Assembly (NCBI GenBank): GCA_021234155.1
Contig: JAJEKV010000039.1
Location: 13,400,241-13,464,240, forward strand
DNA from: Isoetes taiwanensis
Taxonomy: Eukaryota > Streptophyta > Lycopodiopsida > Isoetales > Isoetaceae
Reading direction: 5' to 3'
Length of the DNA: 64,000 nucleotides
Shown here: in pieces, positions 11,672 to 26,382 of the stretch
Layout of the letters: the number at the start of each line of letters is the position of its first letter
How positions within the stretch are numbered: position 1 is the stretch's first letter
Program-made: the position numbers and the translations under genes
The notes under the pieces: generated by a model
The model's database searches: none
What the model was told of the DNA's origin: nothing
The model's input: only the letters and a program-made list of their open reading frames with translations

Positions 11672-12334
11672 CTATCCTCCCAACTCCTCTCCTATAGAAT
11701 TATGACCAAGTTGTTCCCTCAGACTCATGACATCTCTTATGAATTTCCCTATGCATTTGCCTTCTAAATCAAAAAACTCCAACAAGGTTGATGCTGAAAC
11801 ATTATACCTGTTTCGAATTTCCAGATACGCAGGGCACCTCAAGAGCACATGTTGTTCATCCTCCACTTCCTGTAAATTACATGCTTTGCAATGCCTCATT
11901 TCATTCGGGATTCCACTCCATCTGCCAATTTCAACCTCAAGTCTATGTGAACTGAGTCTCATTCTGCTGATTAAATGTCTAAGCTTCAGAGACATGCTTT
12001 CTCGAAGGTACTTAGCCTCTTCGAGCTTTGGATTAATACATCGTATGTAGAAATCCTTCTTAATCTCTGGGACTCTCCAGTTTTTCAAAATGACCTGCTC
12101 TTTTACCCAGGTTCGAATATCCTTGCGGTGTACATATAGATCATGAGTGTTTAACCCCCATTTCCACATCCACTCCTCAACGTCGGCATACCAGCCCTTC
12201 AGTTTTGTCTCCTCCATTGCCAAACGCGGCAAGTTATCATCATCCCCTCCAAATCGTAGCTTACAAAGATACGTAAGCAGTTTACACAAGGCTTCTGCCT
12301 CAACAGGCATCATATCACATTCAGCAAGCATCAT
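11672..12334 (-). pseudogene. LINE C-terminal region with zf-RVT-like zinc finger (LINE-B)
   Basis: The 220-codon frame continues LINE-B after a frameshift. It contains SSHRLEVEIGRWSGIPN followed by CKACNLQEVEDEQHVLLRCP, a C-x2-C...H...C pattern typical of the zf-RVT domain at the end of plant and fungal LINE ORF2 proteins. This region is thought to help bind element RNA or target DNA. The stop at 11,672 is a plausible natural C-terminus. Confidence 0.85.
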
Positions 12335-12441
12335 GTCATATGGTGTTTGTACCTTTGTGCCTAGCTCCGTTCTAAGGAATTTTTTTTTGGACCTTCTCTA
12401 CCCTTTTCCATGTATCCGCTGCCAAGCCTGGTCCCCAAACC

Positions 12442-13390
12442 TCACATCCGTATAAACAGTACTGTCTGAACAAGTACTCTATACAACATCCGTTTCATGT
12501 CAAAATTCCAAATTTCAGCTTTGGCACTTCTGCGTTGCATGCTATACAAGGCTTTGAGACCCGCATTCACTCTATGCTCTACGGCCATATTCCAGCTCGG
12601 ACTTTTATCCACTTCCACTCCCAAATACTTATACGAGTTTACCAGCTCAACTGGCGTGTCTTTGTAGAAGAATGACAGATGGTCTGTTTTATTTGCCCCA
12701 AAGACAATCATTTTTGTTTTAGCAAGGTTTACTCGCATTCCCTTACTATCACAAAAATATGCCAGCGCATCCAAGTGCTTCTGCATCCCTGCTACTGAGC
12801 GTGATAGGATGACTATATCATCCACATATAGCAAAAGTTTCACCACATATCCATTTACCATTGTGCCATCGCCCCCATGTTCAATCAGCCAGCTCTCCAG
12901 CTCGTCAATGAATAATCCAAACAAAGTTGGAGATAAAGGACATCCTTGCTTGACCCCAATATTACTAACCACAACACTATCACACTCCTTTACATAAGGT
13001 AGTGACAACTGAACCAGGACCTTTTCATATAGTACCTTAACCGCTTGTCTTAGTTCCACTGGGACTCCAAGTAACTCCATTCTCTGCCATAGATTGTCCC
13101 TATTCACTGTGTCAAAGGCTTTAGCATAATCTACAAAAAGAGCATATAAAGGCTTTTTCTTGCCAGTAACTGAATCTATCATAGCACGTAAAGTGATCAA
13201 ATGATCTATGGTAGACCTTTTAGGTCTAAATCCCGCTTGGCCCATAGCCCTGACTCCATTTTTTTCAGCCCACATATTAATCTTATTGTTCAACATGGTA
13301 GCAAACAATTTTGCAAAGAAGCTACAAATCATAATCATCCTATAATTACCTGGATCCTTATCGTCTCCCGCTTTGTATAATGGAATAACT
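12442..13390 (-). pseudogene. LINE reverse transcriptase domain (LINE-B)
   Basis: About 316 codons without a stop cover the RT core: GNYRMIMICSFFAKLFATML, GQAGFRPKRSTIDHLITLRA (template grip), the catalytic Asp segment ALFVDYAKAFDTVNRDNLW, GVKQGCPLSPTLFGLFIDEL and the catalytic YVDD (LLYVDDIVILS), where YADD is usual. The thumb follows (KYLGVEVDKSPSWNM). Both catalytic-site Asp residues of motif C and the motif A Asp are present. An ORF track extending upstream into the (CT)n tract is an artefact of the repeat. The fragment lacks an endonuclease and the C-terminal part is in another frame. Confidence 0.93.
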
Positions 13391-13391
13391 C

Positions 13392-15539
<2,148 letters not shown>

Positions 15540-15540
<1 letters not shown>

Positions 15541-16110
15541 TGCCAGTTGGCCCAAATCGATTAGACAAGGTAGAGCTGCTAACTTTGGGTCACCTAAATT
15601 GGGGTCCCAATTCGAATCGGGGCCAATTGAAGAGGGAGGAGGAGCTTATTCAACCAGCAGAGCACGGAGGACCTGAGAGATGGGAGATCTAGCTCAGATA
15701 CTGGTTAATAGGCTTAGTTAGCTTGAGATTCTAGTTAGAGATTAATCCTTGCTTGTCTAGATGGATGATTAATCTATATTTCATGTTCTATTTGAAGCTA
15801 TGGATAGATGTAGGTATTGTGACAGTTCTCTTTCTGTACCTCTTGTGTTTGTGGGGATTAAGCGGGGGTAGAGACCTCAAGGCCACGTAGAAGTAGAGAT
15901 GCTCCTAGCTAGACTCCCTTAAATCCCATTAAGTGCAGCTGTGCACAAGAGCCCTCCTAGCTGGGGATGGTATGTTGTGGTTGAGTACCATACACCGGAC
16001 GTGGTGGTGAAGTGGTGGTGGAATCTTGCCTAGCATGGCTACAAGGATTCCTAGAGTGCTAGACTTATAGACAGTCAATGTGTGTGGGCTGGGTATGAAA
16101 CAAACATGCA
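15540..16110 (+). repeat. Divergent LTR-like remnant related to the 13-kb element
   Basis: Segments occur in the same order as in the 13-kb element's LTR read on its own (minus) strand: GGGGGTAGAGAC, then GATGCTCCTAGCTAG, then a CATTA block, then ACAAGAGCCC. Upstream, the ...GGATAGATGTA... and ACTGGTTAATAGGCTTAG stretches also resemble that LTR. Similarity is patchy, so this is an old or different-subfamily LTR in plus orientation. No coding region or PBS is attached within the adjacent 3 kb, so it may be a solo LTR. Confidence 0.55.
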
Positions 16111-19043
16111 TTAAAAAGACCATGTATCGAATAAGACAATTCAAACTATGAGAATATAATAGTACGGGGAGGAAATGTAAGATGATAAAATGCCTACATT
16201 ACTATAGAGAGTAGGTAAAGGTAGCACACAATCCATAATTATGCCATCTTCGACATGGGACCCTTCTCTAATATTCTTGCTTGGAAAATTAGTAAGCATT
16301 CATGCTACATGGGACCCTTCCCTAGTTCTCTTATTTGGAGAATCGGTAAACCTTCATGACATTTAGAATAGAAAACGACACTTCTATTAATGATCTCGCA
16401 TAAGGATGGTCTCCCAAAACTAGGCCTTTAAAATAAAAAATGGATGCATAATGGAAACGTCAATACTAAAGCACAATGCATGTGAGCAAGGGCAAGCAAA
16501 GCCAGGTATCCGGACGTGCATGCAATGGCTTCTTACATTTTTTTCAGGTAAGAGTAGATATTTCCATTTAGAAAATAACAAGTACATAGTGCAACAAATG
16601 TTGCTTTCTAGATAGCAGCACAGAGCAGTACAATGTTTTATAATAAGTGAGCCATTTTTATTAAAAAAGGCTTACTGTAATATCAAAGGTACAAAGGTTT
16701 AAGAAGCCACTTCACAATATGGTACTAAGATTTGCAGATTACTTCGCGAGCACAAAGATGCTCGATATATCATTAAAATTGATTGCAACAGAGAAGAGGG
16801 TCAATGCTGGATCAAAATTCTTCGTCTTGTAAGCTGCATCGTATAGCACGAACCGGAAGGAAATCTACGACTACTGTACATGCCCAAAATAGGTGCTAGA
16901 CTATGCAATCAAAGCAAAATAATATTTTGATGATAAGCAAAAAAGTTCCATGGATTCACAAATAAAAAGTTATGACTTCGAACATGATAGTTTAAACTAT
17001 ACGGAAGATAGATGAAGCATAGTTGTTCCAAAAACATATGAATCCTTTTCCCAGCCATTTTCCATAAAGAAATGCCAGATGTATTCACTCCCCATCGACA
17101 GTAGAAAAGTTATATACAAATCTGCCATCTGCCTATGATCGTAATACATGGTCCTGTATCTTACTAAATTATGTTTTTTTGCTTCTTTCGTTTGCAATCC
17201 TAACTATAGCACTCGGCAAATTGCACATTTGCATCAATGAACTCTTTTTGTATAATGGGGCCTCATATAAATCTGGCTGATTACCAAACCTGTTACTTCC
17301 AGAACCTCTCAAGAACTCAAGATGACTTATGATCATCGGAGAAAGAAAGATTAGAATCAACAACATTTAAATTAGAAGTAAACATATCATACAAACCTTC
17401 ATAACTTCTTGCACTCTATAAATTAACCTGCAGATCTTTAAAATTGAACCTGAAGTGAAAAAAAGGCCATACCATCCAGTGAACTAAGTTGAAATGTTAT
17501 GTGCTTATATGCAAGATAGAACCAGCACGAGGATGCAATGGTATATTTGATGCATTGGGTTGGAGATATAGGCAACTATAAACATCCGGGAAAAGCTGGC
17601 CGGACAGACAACGAGATCAAGAACTAAATCATTCCTTCTATGTCATGCCCCAATAGAACGACCAATTCATGATCACATTGTCTGTGCGGCCAGCTAATTC
17701 CTGGAGTTAAAGGACTAGTAAAACATAATTGAATTAACTTAGAGAACATCACAAGAATGAAAATTATATATGACGATATGACAGAAGGGTTATCATACCA
17801 ATCGCCAGACGCTTGGCTCATTCAATAGATAGTAGTTTCTACGTCATACTACCTGTTTATATATTATCCTCTATTCTCTTCTCAACAATCAATATGGGGA
17901 CCCACTTTTAAACGATAAAATATATTGGTCACTATTGTTGTGTCTATCTCATGACAGATGTCTTCTTGTATACCTTACATTCACAAGTTGTTAATGTAAA
18001 GTTTGGGTTTGTGCAATTTTGCTCGCGCAACGAATCATACAATGCTATGTGGACAAGTTTCTAACCTGAATGCGATTAGTTTCTTTACTCTAGGGTAACA
18101 CATTAGTCCTAGAACATGTATGTTTTGACTTTGAGACCATCCAGAGTTGCACTATTTATAGATCCATCCCATGGCCCCTATAGGATCCACTTGGACGATT
18201 TAAAATAATATCTATCTATCTTTAGTTGCAATTTTTATGGTTTTACCCATCATTCCAAATACAAGCATTAAAATGGTTGTAAAGCTTAGAATATCAAGTG
18301 TTATGAAATGGCACTTCACCTGCTTGTTAAGCACTACTAGATCGTTGGGTAGGGTCAAAGAAAAGCATATAAAATAATACGAACTTAAAAGAGAAATATT
18401 TATCTAATAGTTCAAATATATATCAAGATAAGATATTGTCCAAATTTGCTATATAGTCCATCAGTTATTACATTTGCAAATGCCTGTTACAAATTTTTGG
18501 TTGGAAAAAAATGTTTTAACAAAAAATAAAGATTTTTATAAAAGGTTTTGTCCTACCAAGCTGTTACATGTAATATCTAAGTCGCTGAAATTAGATATAG
18601 AAGAGAAGCACTAGAGAGAAAATGCCAATTGTTGCCGCGTGTATACAGAGGTCAAATTCAGAGGACCTTGGGCTCATTGGAAAGCTTATGTAGAGAGCAT
18701 TCCGTTTTCTATTGGCATATGATTTGACCTAGATCTGTGAAAATAAGTCCTGACTTTTTGTACTTTTCAAACCGGATACCTTTTTACAAAGTGCGTGCCT
18801 TGCTGATTTGATTGTAATATGGTTTTTATCATAACTTTTGAATCCGGACTCCATTTTGAGTGTTTATTATTGCTTTGGAAAGCTCTCTCTGGGATCTTTC
18901 TAAGAATGTATGATATGCTCGTATTCAGTTAAGATTTCAAGGCCAAAATAACAAATTTCCTGGCAGATTTGATAGGGTTTCACACCCCACTAGTTGATTA
19001 AAACATGATTTGCACAGCAGCAAATCATACTCTATGTCCAGCT
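16111..19043. other. No supported gene
   Basis: AT-rich DNA with only short ORFs (up to about 70 codons). No motif, RNA gene or repeat boundary is recognisable. It ends at the left target-site flank of the 13-kb retrotransposon. Confidence 0.55.
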
Positions 19044-20518
19044 TGTGACGTCCCCTACTCGTATACGATGCCCGCACCGTACACAAACAGGAGTTCATCC
19101 CCCATACCAGCTCCATACTGATACATGGCCCTCCACATATCACTGTGACCGTCTGGAGTCCACAGTGGGAAGAGTGAAGGGGTCATTTTACCCCGTCTCC
19201 CTCAGGGCCTCCCTAGCTGCGGAAGCGTAAACATACACGTCAGTAACATAACATCATATATCCACCTCGAAGGGTGGCACATCAACATCTGCATAGACAA
19301 AGATCAGCACAATACAAAGGGAGTTCCTACCCAAGGCTCAGACTCCAGGGGATGACTGACAAGCTTGGGTCTCGAGTTCGCGCATGTCAGAATCATGACA
19401 ATGGATTGGGCTGGCATAAGAACATGGCTTAGGGTTGTCCACTCCATCCGCCCCTCCTTGTGCACACTTTGCAGAGTAGGTTGAAAAGTGTTGGGACCTT
19501 TGTAGCCAGCACACGGCATAGCCAAGGGGCTATTCTGGGTTACATCTCCCCAGTCCCGGATGGGGCGGTAGGGATCACTCCCTCCGAGATCTACATCTTT
19601 GACCCAAGGTGACTAGAGAGCCACCGCCCTTATTCGACTTAACCCACTGGAAGGTGAACACCACCCCACCGGGTGTCGAGCCCATGCCTTATCCACACAC
19701 TCGGTGGCAAGCCATTAGACCTAGTCATTCGATCCCCTAGACTTTACACTTTAGGATTCCGGTCAAGGGTCGAACACCTAACCTCATTCTAAGACAGATC
19801 GCCCCTTCACCCACAACCCGGTGGGCTCTTGTACACAGGCGAAATCTAGTAATGCACTAAGAGGGACTAGCTAGGAGCATCATCTACTAAGCTTTAAGTC
19901 TCTACCCCCCTTCCCAATACAATGAGTCCACAGGGAATACATCCGGTCCATCATCCGGACATAAGAAATGAGAACTAATCTAATACATAGAGTTAGGTTC
20001 TTTAGTTAGAGTCAATCTCGGGGATCTGCTTGGCTACTAAGGGCGATTCAATAGGCTAAACCTACTGGTTCGCAGGCTGGAATAAGGTTTAGGCTATTCA
20101 ATCGACCAAATACCGATCCTCAGTTCACTCCTCTTGATCCGAAGGCGTCCATGACTCGATTACCCAGATGCGGTGGGAGGGATGATCGACAAAATGATGG
20201 GGCGCAGGCGGTCGTGGGAGTTGGAATTGACTCCTCGGCCTTGAATCGAGCTTCGGGAGGTCTATGGGCGAAAAAGGAATGTTAGGGTTTGGTGCCTTAT
20301 GAAGGCTATCCGATTAGGTTTAGGGTTTCCATGACCCTTGGTCTACCTTTAATGGGTTAAAGGTCTAAAGGTCGCGCGCATTGCTAAATGTGCGCACCAT
20401 TGCAAGTTGCCCCCCTAGGGCGTCCTTGCTTAGGTACACGTCCGTCGGGGGCGTGTACAGCGTGTGGCCTTGATGCGGTATCGCCTTGAGACCGTGATAT
20501 CGTCTTTGGAACGCCACA
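19044..20518 (-). repeat. 3' LTR of the 13-kb chromovirus
   Basis: 1,475 bp, homologous along its length to 30,603-32,082. Left edge TGTGACGTCCCC, right edge GGAACGCCACA; the partner LTR keeps GGAACGTCACA here. Small ORFs inside both LTRs are co-linear and not coding. Confidence 0.93.
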
Positions 20519-20532
20519 TTCTCCCCACCTTG
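20519..20532 (-). other. Polypurine tract of the 13-kb element
   Basis: Directly inside the 3' LTR, the plus strand reads TTCTCCCCACCTTG, so the element strand is CAAGGTGGGGAGAA, a typical plus-strand primer. A second near copy (TCTCCCCACCTTGG) lies about 43 bp further in. Confidence 0.8.
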
Positions 20533-21457
20533 AATTGATGCTGTCCGCAGCATCGTTGGTCTCCCCACCTTGGGATCTTCTTATCCTGCAATCAACCTCA
20601 TGCATAGGACATCCTTATTACTACCATTTTAATAGGATTACCTCAAGGTAATATTTATAGAACATTATTATATTATTATTCAATCCACTAGTTATCACTT
20701 ATGTCATTATAACAATAACTCCTATTGTTTCGGTTTTATTATTATATGTACAATTATTCTTCGAGGTACTCGTTATTCCTTGCAACACATTACAACAAAA
20801 TTGTGTTGCAAGTCTTCGTAGTTCGACCTCCTGGCCCTCCAGAGCGCTCTATTGGCCTGCAGGTCAACACTACGTTAGTACCATTATTATTAATAAAATT
20901 TTGGTTATATGGTGACCACCCCACCTATCTACATGAATGCATGGCTAATCTCCCGGCGTAGGAAGAGGATGATTCTTCCATCGTGGCCGAGGAGACAAAA
21001 TGCCATAATGCCTATATGGCGCTCATGCCTACACCTTTAGTTGCCCAGCGTGGAGGATAGGTCCTTCCCGTATATGGGGCGTGAAGGCCAGATTCCTCCT
21101 ATCAAAGCATATATGGGGCTAGAGGTGCTTTTCCTATCAATGCATTCCTCAATGCTTGGTTGGGGGCAGGGCCCAACCAACCAAGCAATGTAGTGTGGTG
21201 TGTGGTCACATGTCCAGTTGGATGCTGCCTAGTGGCGTGACGTTAAAACTACTATCTATCTATCTATCTATCTATCTCTCGAGGTCGTCTACTTCCGTGG
21301 GACAGAAGTAGACTTTCCAAGCGGAACCGCGGTCATGCCTACATTGACATTACACCACGTCCTAGAGATCATCGTAGTAATCTCATCATCGGTAACAACG
21401 CATGCAACCCTTACCTCATAGGTTGCATGCGTAGATTATACTTAACTAGGCAAGCTA
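20533..21457 (-). other. Non-coding 3' region between pol and PPT
   Basis: About 0.9 kb without a supported ORF, AT-rich in its PPT-proximal half. It contains a (CTAT)n microsatellite at about 21,250-21,276. Confidence 0.5.
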
Positions 21458-22507
21458 TTAATCTACACAAATCGACATGCCTGAGCCGATTTCTTCGGAG
21501 ATGACCTTGCCGTCCCATTGCTCCATAAACTGTGGGTACTGTTTTTCCAGATCTCTTTTAAGTACCCATGTGGCGTCTTCCACTGGCAAGTGTTTCCACT
21601 TGACCAAGTATTGGAGGAACTCCGATCTCCTTGTTTTCTTGAAGGCCTTATCAAGAATTAGCTCTGGAACTATTTCTAACTGCTCCTCTGTCATTTCCAA
21701 CATCGTTGGAGTGTCCAAAACTTCCTCCGGATTGGGAGTATGCTTCTTCAGCAGACTCACGTGGAAGACTTTGTGGATCTTTAAGTGTGCTGGCAAGTCT
21801 AACTTGTAGGATTGGTTACCCACTCTTTGGACTATTCTGAAGGGTCCAGCCCACCTTGGAGCAAGCTTCTTGCAATTTCCGATGCGGAGTTTCGCCTGCT
21901 TTACCTTGATCTTGAGCCATACATCCTCTCCGACTTGGAATTCTCTAACTGTCCGATGTTTGTCGGCAATGCTCTTCTGCCGACTCCTTGCTACTAGAAG
22001 GTACCCTCGAACTTCTTCCACAAGCTGCTGCATGTCGCTCAACATTTGCTGCGAAACTTCCACTTTTGACACGGGATTGTGCCAAGTGTCTGGAGTTAGG
22101 CATTGGTAGCCGTAGTTGATCATGAACGGCGACATTTGGGATGATTCCTGCTTGATGCTATTGTATGCAAACTCCACCAAGTGAATAAATTCCTCCCACA
22201 TACCTTGCTTGTTCCAGACATAGTTTCGGAGCATGTCTTCCAATATTCTGTTGACACGCTCCGTTTGCCCATCCGTCTGTGGATGATAGGCCGTGCTCAT
22301 GGATAGCTTCGTTCCAATCGTTGTGAAGAGATCCTGCCAGAAGGCACTGATGAACTTCGGATCTCGGTCGGAGATAATTTCCCTTGGCATGCCATGAAGT
22401 CTGAAAATCTCTTTGGTGAAGAGCTTTGCCGTGTCCATAGCTGTGTCCGTGGTCCTGCAAGGCACAAAGTGGGCCATCTTCGACAACTTGTCGACCACGA
22501 CCATCAA
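21458..22507 (-). pseudogene. Integrase catalytic core, C-terminal part and chromodomain
   Basis: Integrase inserts the cDNA into the genome. This 349-codon frame carries the second and third catalytic residues (IISDRDPKF and DGQTERVNRILED). The first Asp (VVSMDFYN) is in the preceding frame, and a one-base difference in a T-run near 22,548 separates them. The GPFRIVQRVGNQSYKLDLP-type module follows. The end is a chromodomain (PELILDKAF..., YLVKWKHLPVEDATW). Of the three aromatic cage positions known from HP1, only the Trp of KWK is evident, as in the plant chromovirus subgroup with a reduced cage, so H3K9me binding cannot be assumed. The stop at 21,458 looks natural. Confidence 0.92.
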
Positions 22508-22514
22508 GGCATCC

Positions 22515-22960
22515 TTATCTCTTACTGTCCTTGGCAGTCCTATTATAAAAGTCCATGCTGACGACTTCCCACTTAGCGTTTGGCACCGCTAATGGTTCCA
22601 ATGCCCCTGGTATTCGGAGTTGTTCTGCCTTTGTTTGCTGACATAGCTGACACTCCTTGATGTAGCGGGCTATTTGCTTCTTCATTCCCGGCCAATAGTA
22701 GCTGCTACGCACTTTAAAGTATGTCTTCATGAATCCTGCGTGGCCAGCTATCGGGCTATTGTGGGTGTCGTGGAGGATCAACTTCCTTACTCCAGATGAT
22801 TCTGGCACGCACAACTTGTTCTTACGGTATAGGAGGTTACCTTCCTTCTTAAAATTTTTGAAGGTTTCCCTCTCCTTATCTGTTCTTGCTTCCTTGCACA
22901 AGCTTGCCCATACTTCCTTGAAGTCCACATCTGTTGGCAAGGTTTCTTCTATCTTTTTCC
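22515..22960 (-). pseudogene. Integrase zinc-binding (HHCC) domain
   Basis: The frame holds the H-H-C-C finger (HDTHNSPIAGHAGFMKTY ... CQLCQQTK) and then the start of the catalytic core (WEVVSMDFYN, first acidic residue). It is offset from protease-RT-RNase H near 22,960-23,000 and from the rest of integrase near 22,548. Both offsets are single-base-scale. The HHCC domain assists multimerisation and cDNA end binding in this family. Confidence 0.9.
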
Positions 22961-25195
22961 CGAAATCGCTGAAGAGCGTCGAGATTTGGTTGTCAGTGGA
23001 TGCCTTGAAAGCGCATCTGCTACCACATTAAGCTTCCCGGGCTTGTAGACTATCTCAAAGTCGTACTCCTCGAGAAATTCCATCCACCTTCTCTGCCTCA
23101 GATTGAGATGTGGTTGCGTGAATACGTACTGGAGGCTCTGGTGATCAGTGTCCAGCTGGAACTTCCTCCCTAAGAGGTAATGCCTCCAGATTCTCAACGC
23201 CCTGACAACTGCTAGCAACTTTTGGTCATGCGTCGGGTAACACGTTTCGGCGTCGTTCATCTTCCTTGAGTCGTACGCTATTACCCGCTCTTCTTGCATG
23301 AGCACTGCACCTGTGGCTATCTTGCTTGCGTCCGTCGCCACTAATTTGTCATTTTCCGGGTCTGGCAGGGTCAAGACGGGGGCGGTTGTCAAAGCTTCCT
23401 TCAACAACTCAAATCCTGCTTGGGCTTTCTTAAGCCAATGGTCTGCCCAATTTTTTACTTTCTCCGCCTTTGTCAAGTCTGTCAGTGGGGCTGCTATCTT
23501 TGCGAAGTTCTTCACGAACTTTCTGTAATACCCTGCTAGGCCAAGGAAACTTCTGACCTCATGGACGTTCTTTGGTGCCGGCCATTGGATTACTGCTTCA
23601 ATCTTGGCGGGATCTGTCGAGATTCCTTCTGCTGAGATCACATGACCGAGGTACTCTACCTTCTCTGTTGCGAAGTGACACTTCGACAACTTGGCATACA
23701 ACTGATGCCTCCTTAACTTCTCGAGTACCTTTCTTACGTGTTGTGCATGCTCTTCAATGGATTTACTGTACACCAGAATGTCGTCGAAGAATACTATCAC
23801 AAAGGTGTCCAAGTATTCCCTGAAGATGTCATTCATGAGTCTCATGAACGTAGCTGGGGCGTTGGATAGCCCAAATGGCATTACGGTGAATTCGTAATGC
23901 CTATATCTGGTCCTGAAAGCCGTTTTGTGGATGTCCTCTTCTTTTATTCTGATCTGGTGATAACCTGACCTTAGTTCGATTTTGGAGAAGATCTTTGCCC
24001 CTTGGAGCTGATCCATCAAGTCGTCTGATCTGGGGAGTGCGTACTTGTTCTTGATGGTGTGTTTGTTCAGTTGTCTGTAATCTATGCACATCCTCAAGCT
24101 TCCATCCTTCTTCTTGACAAAGAGGATGGGTGCCCCAAATGGTGAGACGCTCGGCCTGATGAAGCCCAGATCGAGCAATTCTTGTAACTGCTTCTTTAGC
24201 TCCGTGAGTTCATGTGTGGTCATTCTATATGGGGCCTTGCTCGTCGGCTTGGTCTCTGGTTCGAGTGTTATCTCACACTCTACTCCCCTGTAAGGAGGAA
24301 GCTTCTCGATCTCATCTGGAAAGAGATCGTGGAACTCCGTGATCAAGTTCGCAATTTGCTTGGGCAACTTGCTGAGCACTTTGTCTTCTTTGCTTCCCTC
24401 CGACTCGGGTTCCTCAACCTCGAGTTTGAAGATGTATGCTACCTGCTTGCTCTTTATAGACTTGAGCAGCTTCTTAACAGACATACACTGCATAATGGGA
24501 GTGACTTCTTTACCTGTGATCTCAATGGCTTTGTCGTCGGGCGTTGGGAAGGTCACCTTCAGCTTTCCACAATCAATGATGGCCCCTGCTGGTCCAAGGT
24601 ACTCCATTCCAACGATCAAGTCATATTTGCCAATGCCCATTACTTCCGCCCCCATCTGGATATTAATCCCTGGCAAGTCGATGTCGAAGTTGATCCTTTT
24701 TCCAGCTGTATGTCTTACTGCCCCGCTTGCCAAGATTACGGGTCTTGGTTTGGACTTTAGGGGTTTCAATTTCAACATTTCAACCATCCTCGGGGATGCG
24801 AAGTTATGGCTACTCCCAGAGTCTATCAAGACTATGAAAGACTTGGCCTTTGCCTTCCCTATTGTGGAGATTACCTTATACTGGGTCTCTGCCTGTTCTG
24901 TATCTATAGCAGCGAAGATGTGGCACTCACCCTGAATGTAATCTCGTGCCTCCTCGCCGTCCTCGTCTGACGGAGTGTCCCATCCGCCCAATTCTGCCAG
25001 CGCTGAGCTCATAACAAATGGGCAGTTCGCCATTCGGTGGCCCGGTTGGAAACATCTAAAGCAGAGCTGCTTCTCTATGCATTCACCGCTTTTCTCCTTG
25101 GGCATCGCCAGTAAGAAGGACCGTCTTGCTTTGAGTAGTTGGAACCTTCTGTTTGTCCTTGAAGGACACCCGCTTTCTTTCTGTTGTTTCCCCAC
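22949..25195 (-). CDS. Gag zinc knuckle, aspartic protease, reverse transcriptase and RNase H
   Basis: A 748-codon open frame; its first Met is only the first in frame, not a true start. The CCHC knuckle [14 protein letters not shown] is at residues 45-58. The protease active site ([13 protein letters not shown]125) follows. RT spans about 320-560 with [23 protein letters not shown] and [10 protein letters not shown] (D471-D472). RNase H (about 615-730) has VATDAS (D622) and LDTDHQSL. Two catalytic positions look altered. RT motif A reads [12 protein letters not shown], with Glu407 where the family has Asp. RNase H reads [10 protein letters not shown], with Lys659 where the family has Glu. 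These suggest weakened or dead enzymes despite the long open frame. Confidence 0.95.
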   Translation of the reverse strand: MGKQQKESGCPSRTNRRFQLLKARRSFLLAMPKEKSGECIEKQLCFRCFQPGHRMANCPFVMSSALAELGGWDTPSDEDGEEARDYIQGECHIFAAIDTEQAETQYKVISTIGKAKAKSFIVLIDSGSSHNFASPRMVEMLKLKPLKSKPRPVILASGAVRHTAGKRINFDIDLPGINIQMGAEVMGIGKYDLIVGMEYLGPAGAIIDCGKLKVTFPTPDDKAIEITGKEVTPIMQCMSVKKLLKSIKSKQVAYIFKLEVEEPESEGSKEDKVLSKLPKQIANLITEFHDLFPDEIEKLPPYRGVECEITLEPETKPTSKAPYRMTTHELTELKKQLQELLDLGFIRPSVSPFGAPILFVKKKDGSLRMCIDYRQLNKHTIKNKYALPRSDDLMDQLQGAKIFSKIELRSGYHQIRIKEEDIHKTAFRTRYRHYEFTVMPFGLSNAPATFMRLMNDIFREYLDTFVIVFFDDILVYSKSIEEHAQHVRKVLEKLRRHQLYAKLSKCHFATEKVEYLGHVISAEGISTDPAKIEAVIQWPAPKNVHEVRSFLGLAGYYRKFVKNFAKIAAPLTDLTKAEKVKNWADHWLKKAQAGFELLKEALTTAPVLTLPDPENDKLVATDASKIATGAVLMQEERVIAYDSRKMNDAETCYPTHDQKLLAVVRALRIWRHYLLGRKFQLDTDHQSLQYVFTQPHLNLRQRRWMEFLEEYDFEIVYKPGKLNVVADALSRHPLTTKSRRSSAISGKR

Positions 25196-26240
25196 AGTTT
25201 GCTATTGTATGGGGACTTTTCTTTGGACTTGGGGCTGGCTGCCCTAGGATCAGTAGCTCCTGTTGCTTTGCCTCTATCACGATAGTAAGGCTGCCTGCCT
25301 CTATGTTTTTGTTTTATGCCCGGATCCTTGCAAACTAATTGCTTTGGATTCTGCTTCCGATACTGTTTTAGGGTCTATTGCCCTTACGAGCTTCCGGATT
25401 TTCTCGTTCAGTCCTTCTATGTAGCTTTCCACTCGTGTTTCTCCCTTTCGGCTTTAGGCACATACTGATCTTAGCCTCATGAACTCTTGATGTACTTCTC
25501 GGACCGTCTTGTAACCTAACCAGAATCACGTAGAACTGCTGCATCATATTCGACTTGTGTTCCCGAGGAACATAGTGGTTCTTGAAGGCTTTTGAGAACT
25601 TAAATCGGCATGCATCTCTGCTCAACCCATGGGCTTTGGCATAGCCCTTCCACCATATCGCGTGCCCTTCCCCTTAGTGTTGGTTTGTCGCCACCGCCTT
25701 TGTCCTTATCCTTCATTCCGTAGGCATTGCCATACTAAACTCATTTAGGTGCCGAGCCATGCCTCTCGCCTCTAAAAGCGGATCTGTTTCGCCCGAACTG
25801 TTGAAGTTCAGAGGCTTTCCATACATTGCCCAGTCTTTGAGTCCACCTTCTTACGGTAGTCCGGGGCCTTAGTGTCCTTCCTTCTTTGTCTCTACGGTCC
25901 GGCGCCTGCTCGGCCTCTTTCTCGGACTCAGAATCCGAGGTCGAGCTTGAGTCGGAGGTCTCTGTGCTAGGGGACCTCCTTCTCTTATTCCTCCTCTTGT
26001 CTTTCCCCGACTTTCGGGGTGTCGTTTGTGGCCCGGTAGGGCCTTTATCTGGTCCAGCTCTGTTCGCATCTGCGACATCTCCTCTTCTGGGGTCAGGGGA
26101 CCATATCCTTCGAACAGGTTCCTTTGAAGGGGTTGTCTGTCAGGAGTCTCTTCATCTCTGTTGGGCCTCCTATTTTGTTCGACCGTTCGTTGTTCTCTAT
26201 CTGCACACACAGTTGGTTATGGCTGTACGGTTAGTTTTAT
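25196..26240 (-). pseudogene. Gag capsid region of the chromovirus, frameshifted
   Basis: Readable gag blocks in order on the minus strand are an N-terminal acidic helix (EEEMSQMRTELDQIKAL, near 26,110-26,030), a capsid segment with KPLNFN and DPLLEARGMARHLNEFSMAM (near 25,830-25,730) and ACRFKFSKAFKNHYVPRE (near 25,610-25,560). The frame changes several times and has stops, for example after MAMPTE. Gag normally forms the particle. This copy could not do so without help. Confidence 0.8.
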
Positions 26241-26382
26241 TTGTTCTCTTGCATTATATGTGATGTTGGTATAGTTGTGGAACAAAAATACATCAACAAA
26301 ACATTTAAAGTGCAAAAAGAAGTTATATTCATATTATATAATATGTTAATACAAAAAAGGCTTCCGGGATCAAGATTCCTAA

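Noticed and set aside
19045..19230. 61-codon ORF repeated at 30,604-30,789
   Set aside because: It lies in both LTRs at the same position. It is conserved because the LTRs are duplicates and carries no protein signature.
21477..24935. Plus-strand ORFs opposite pol (up to 198 codons)
   Set aside because: They are antisense shadows of the minus-strand pol.
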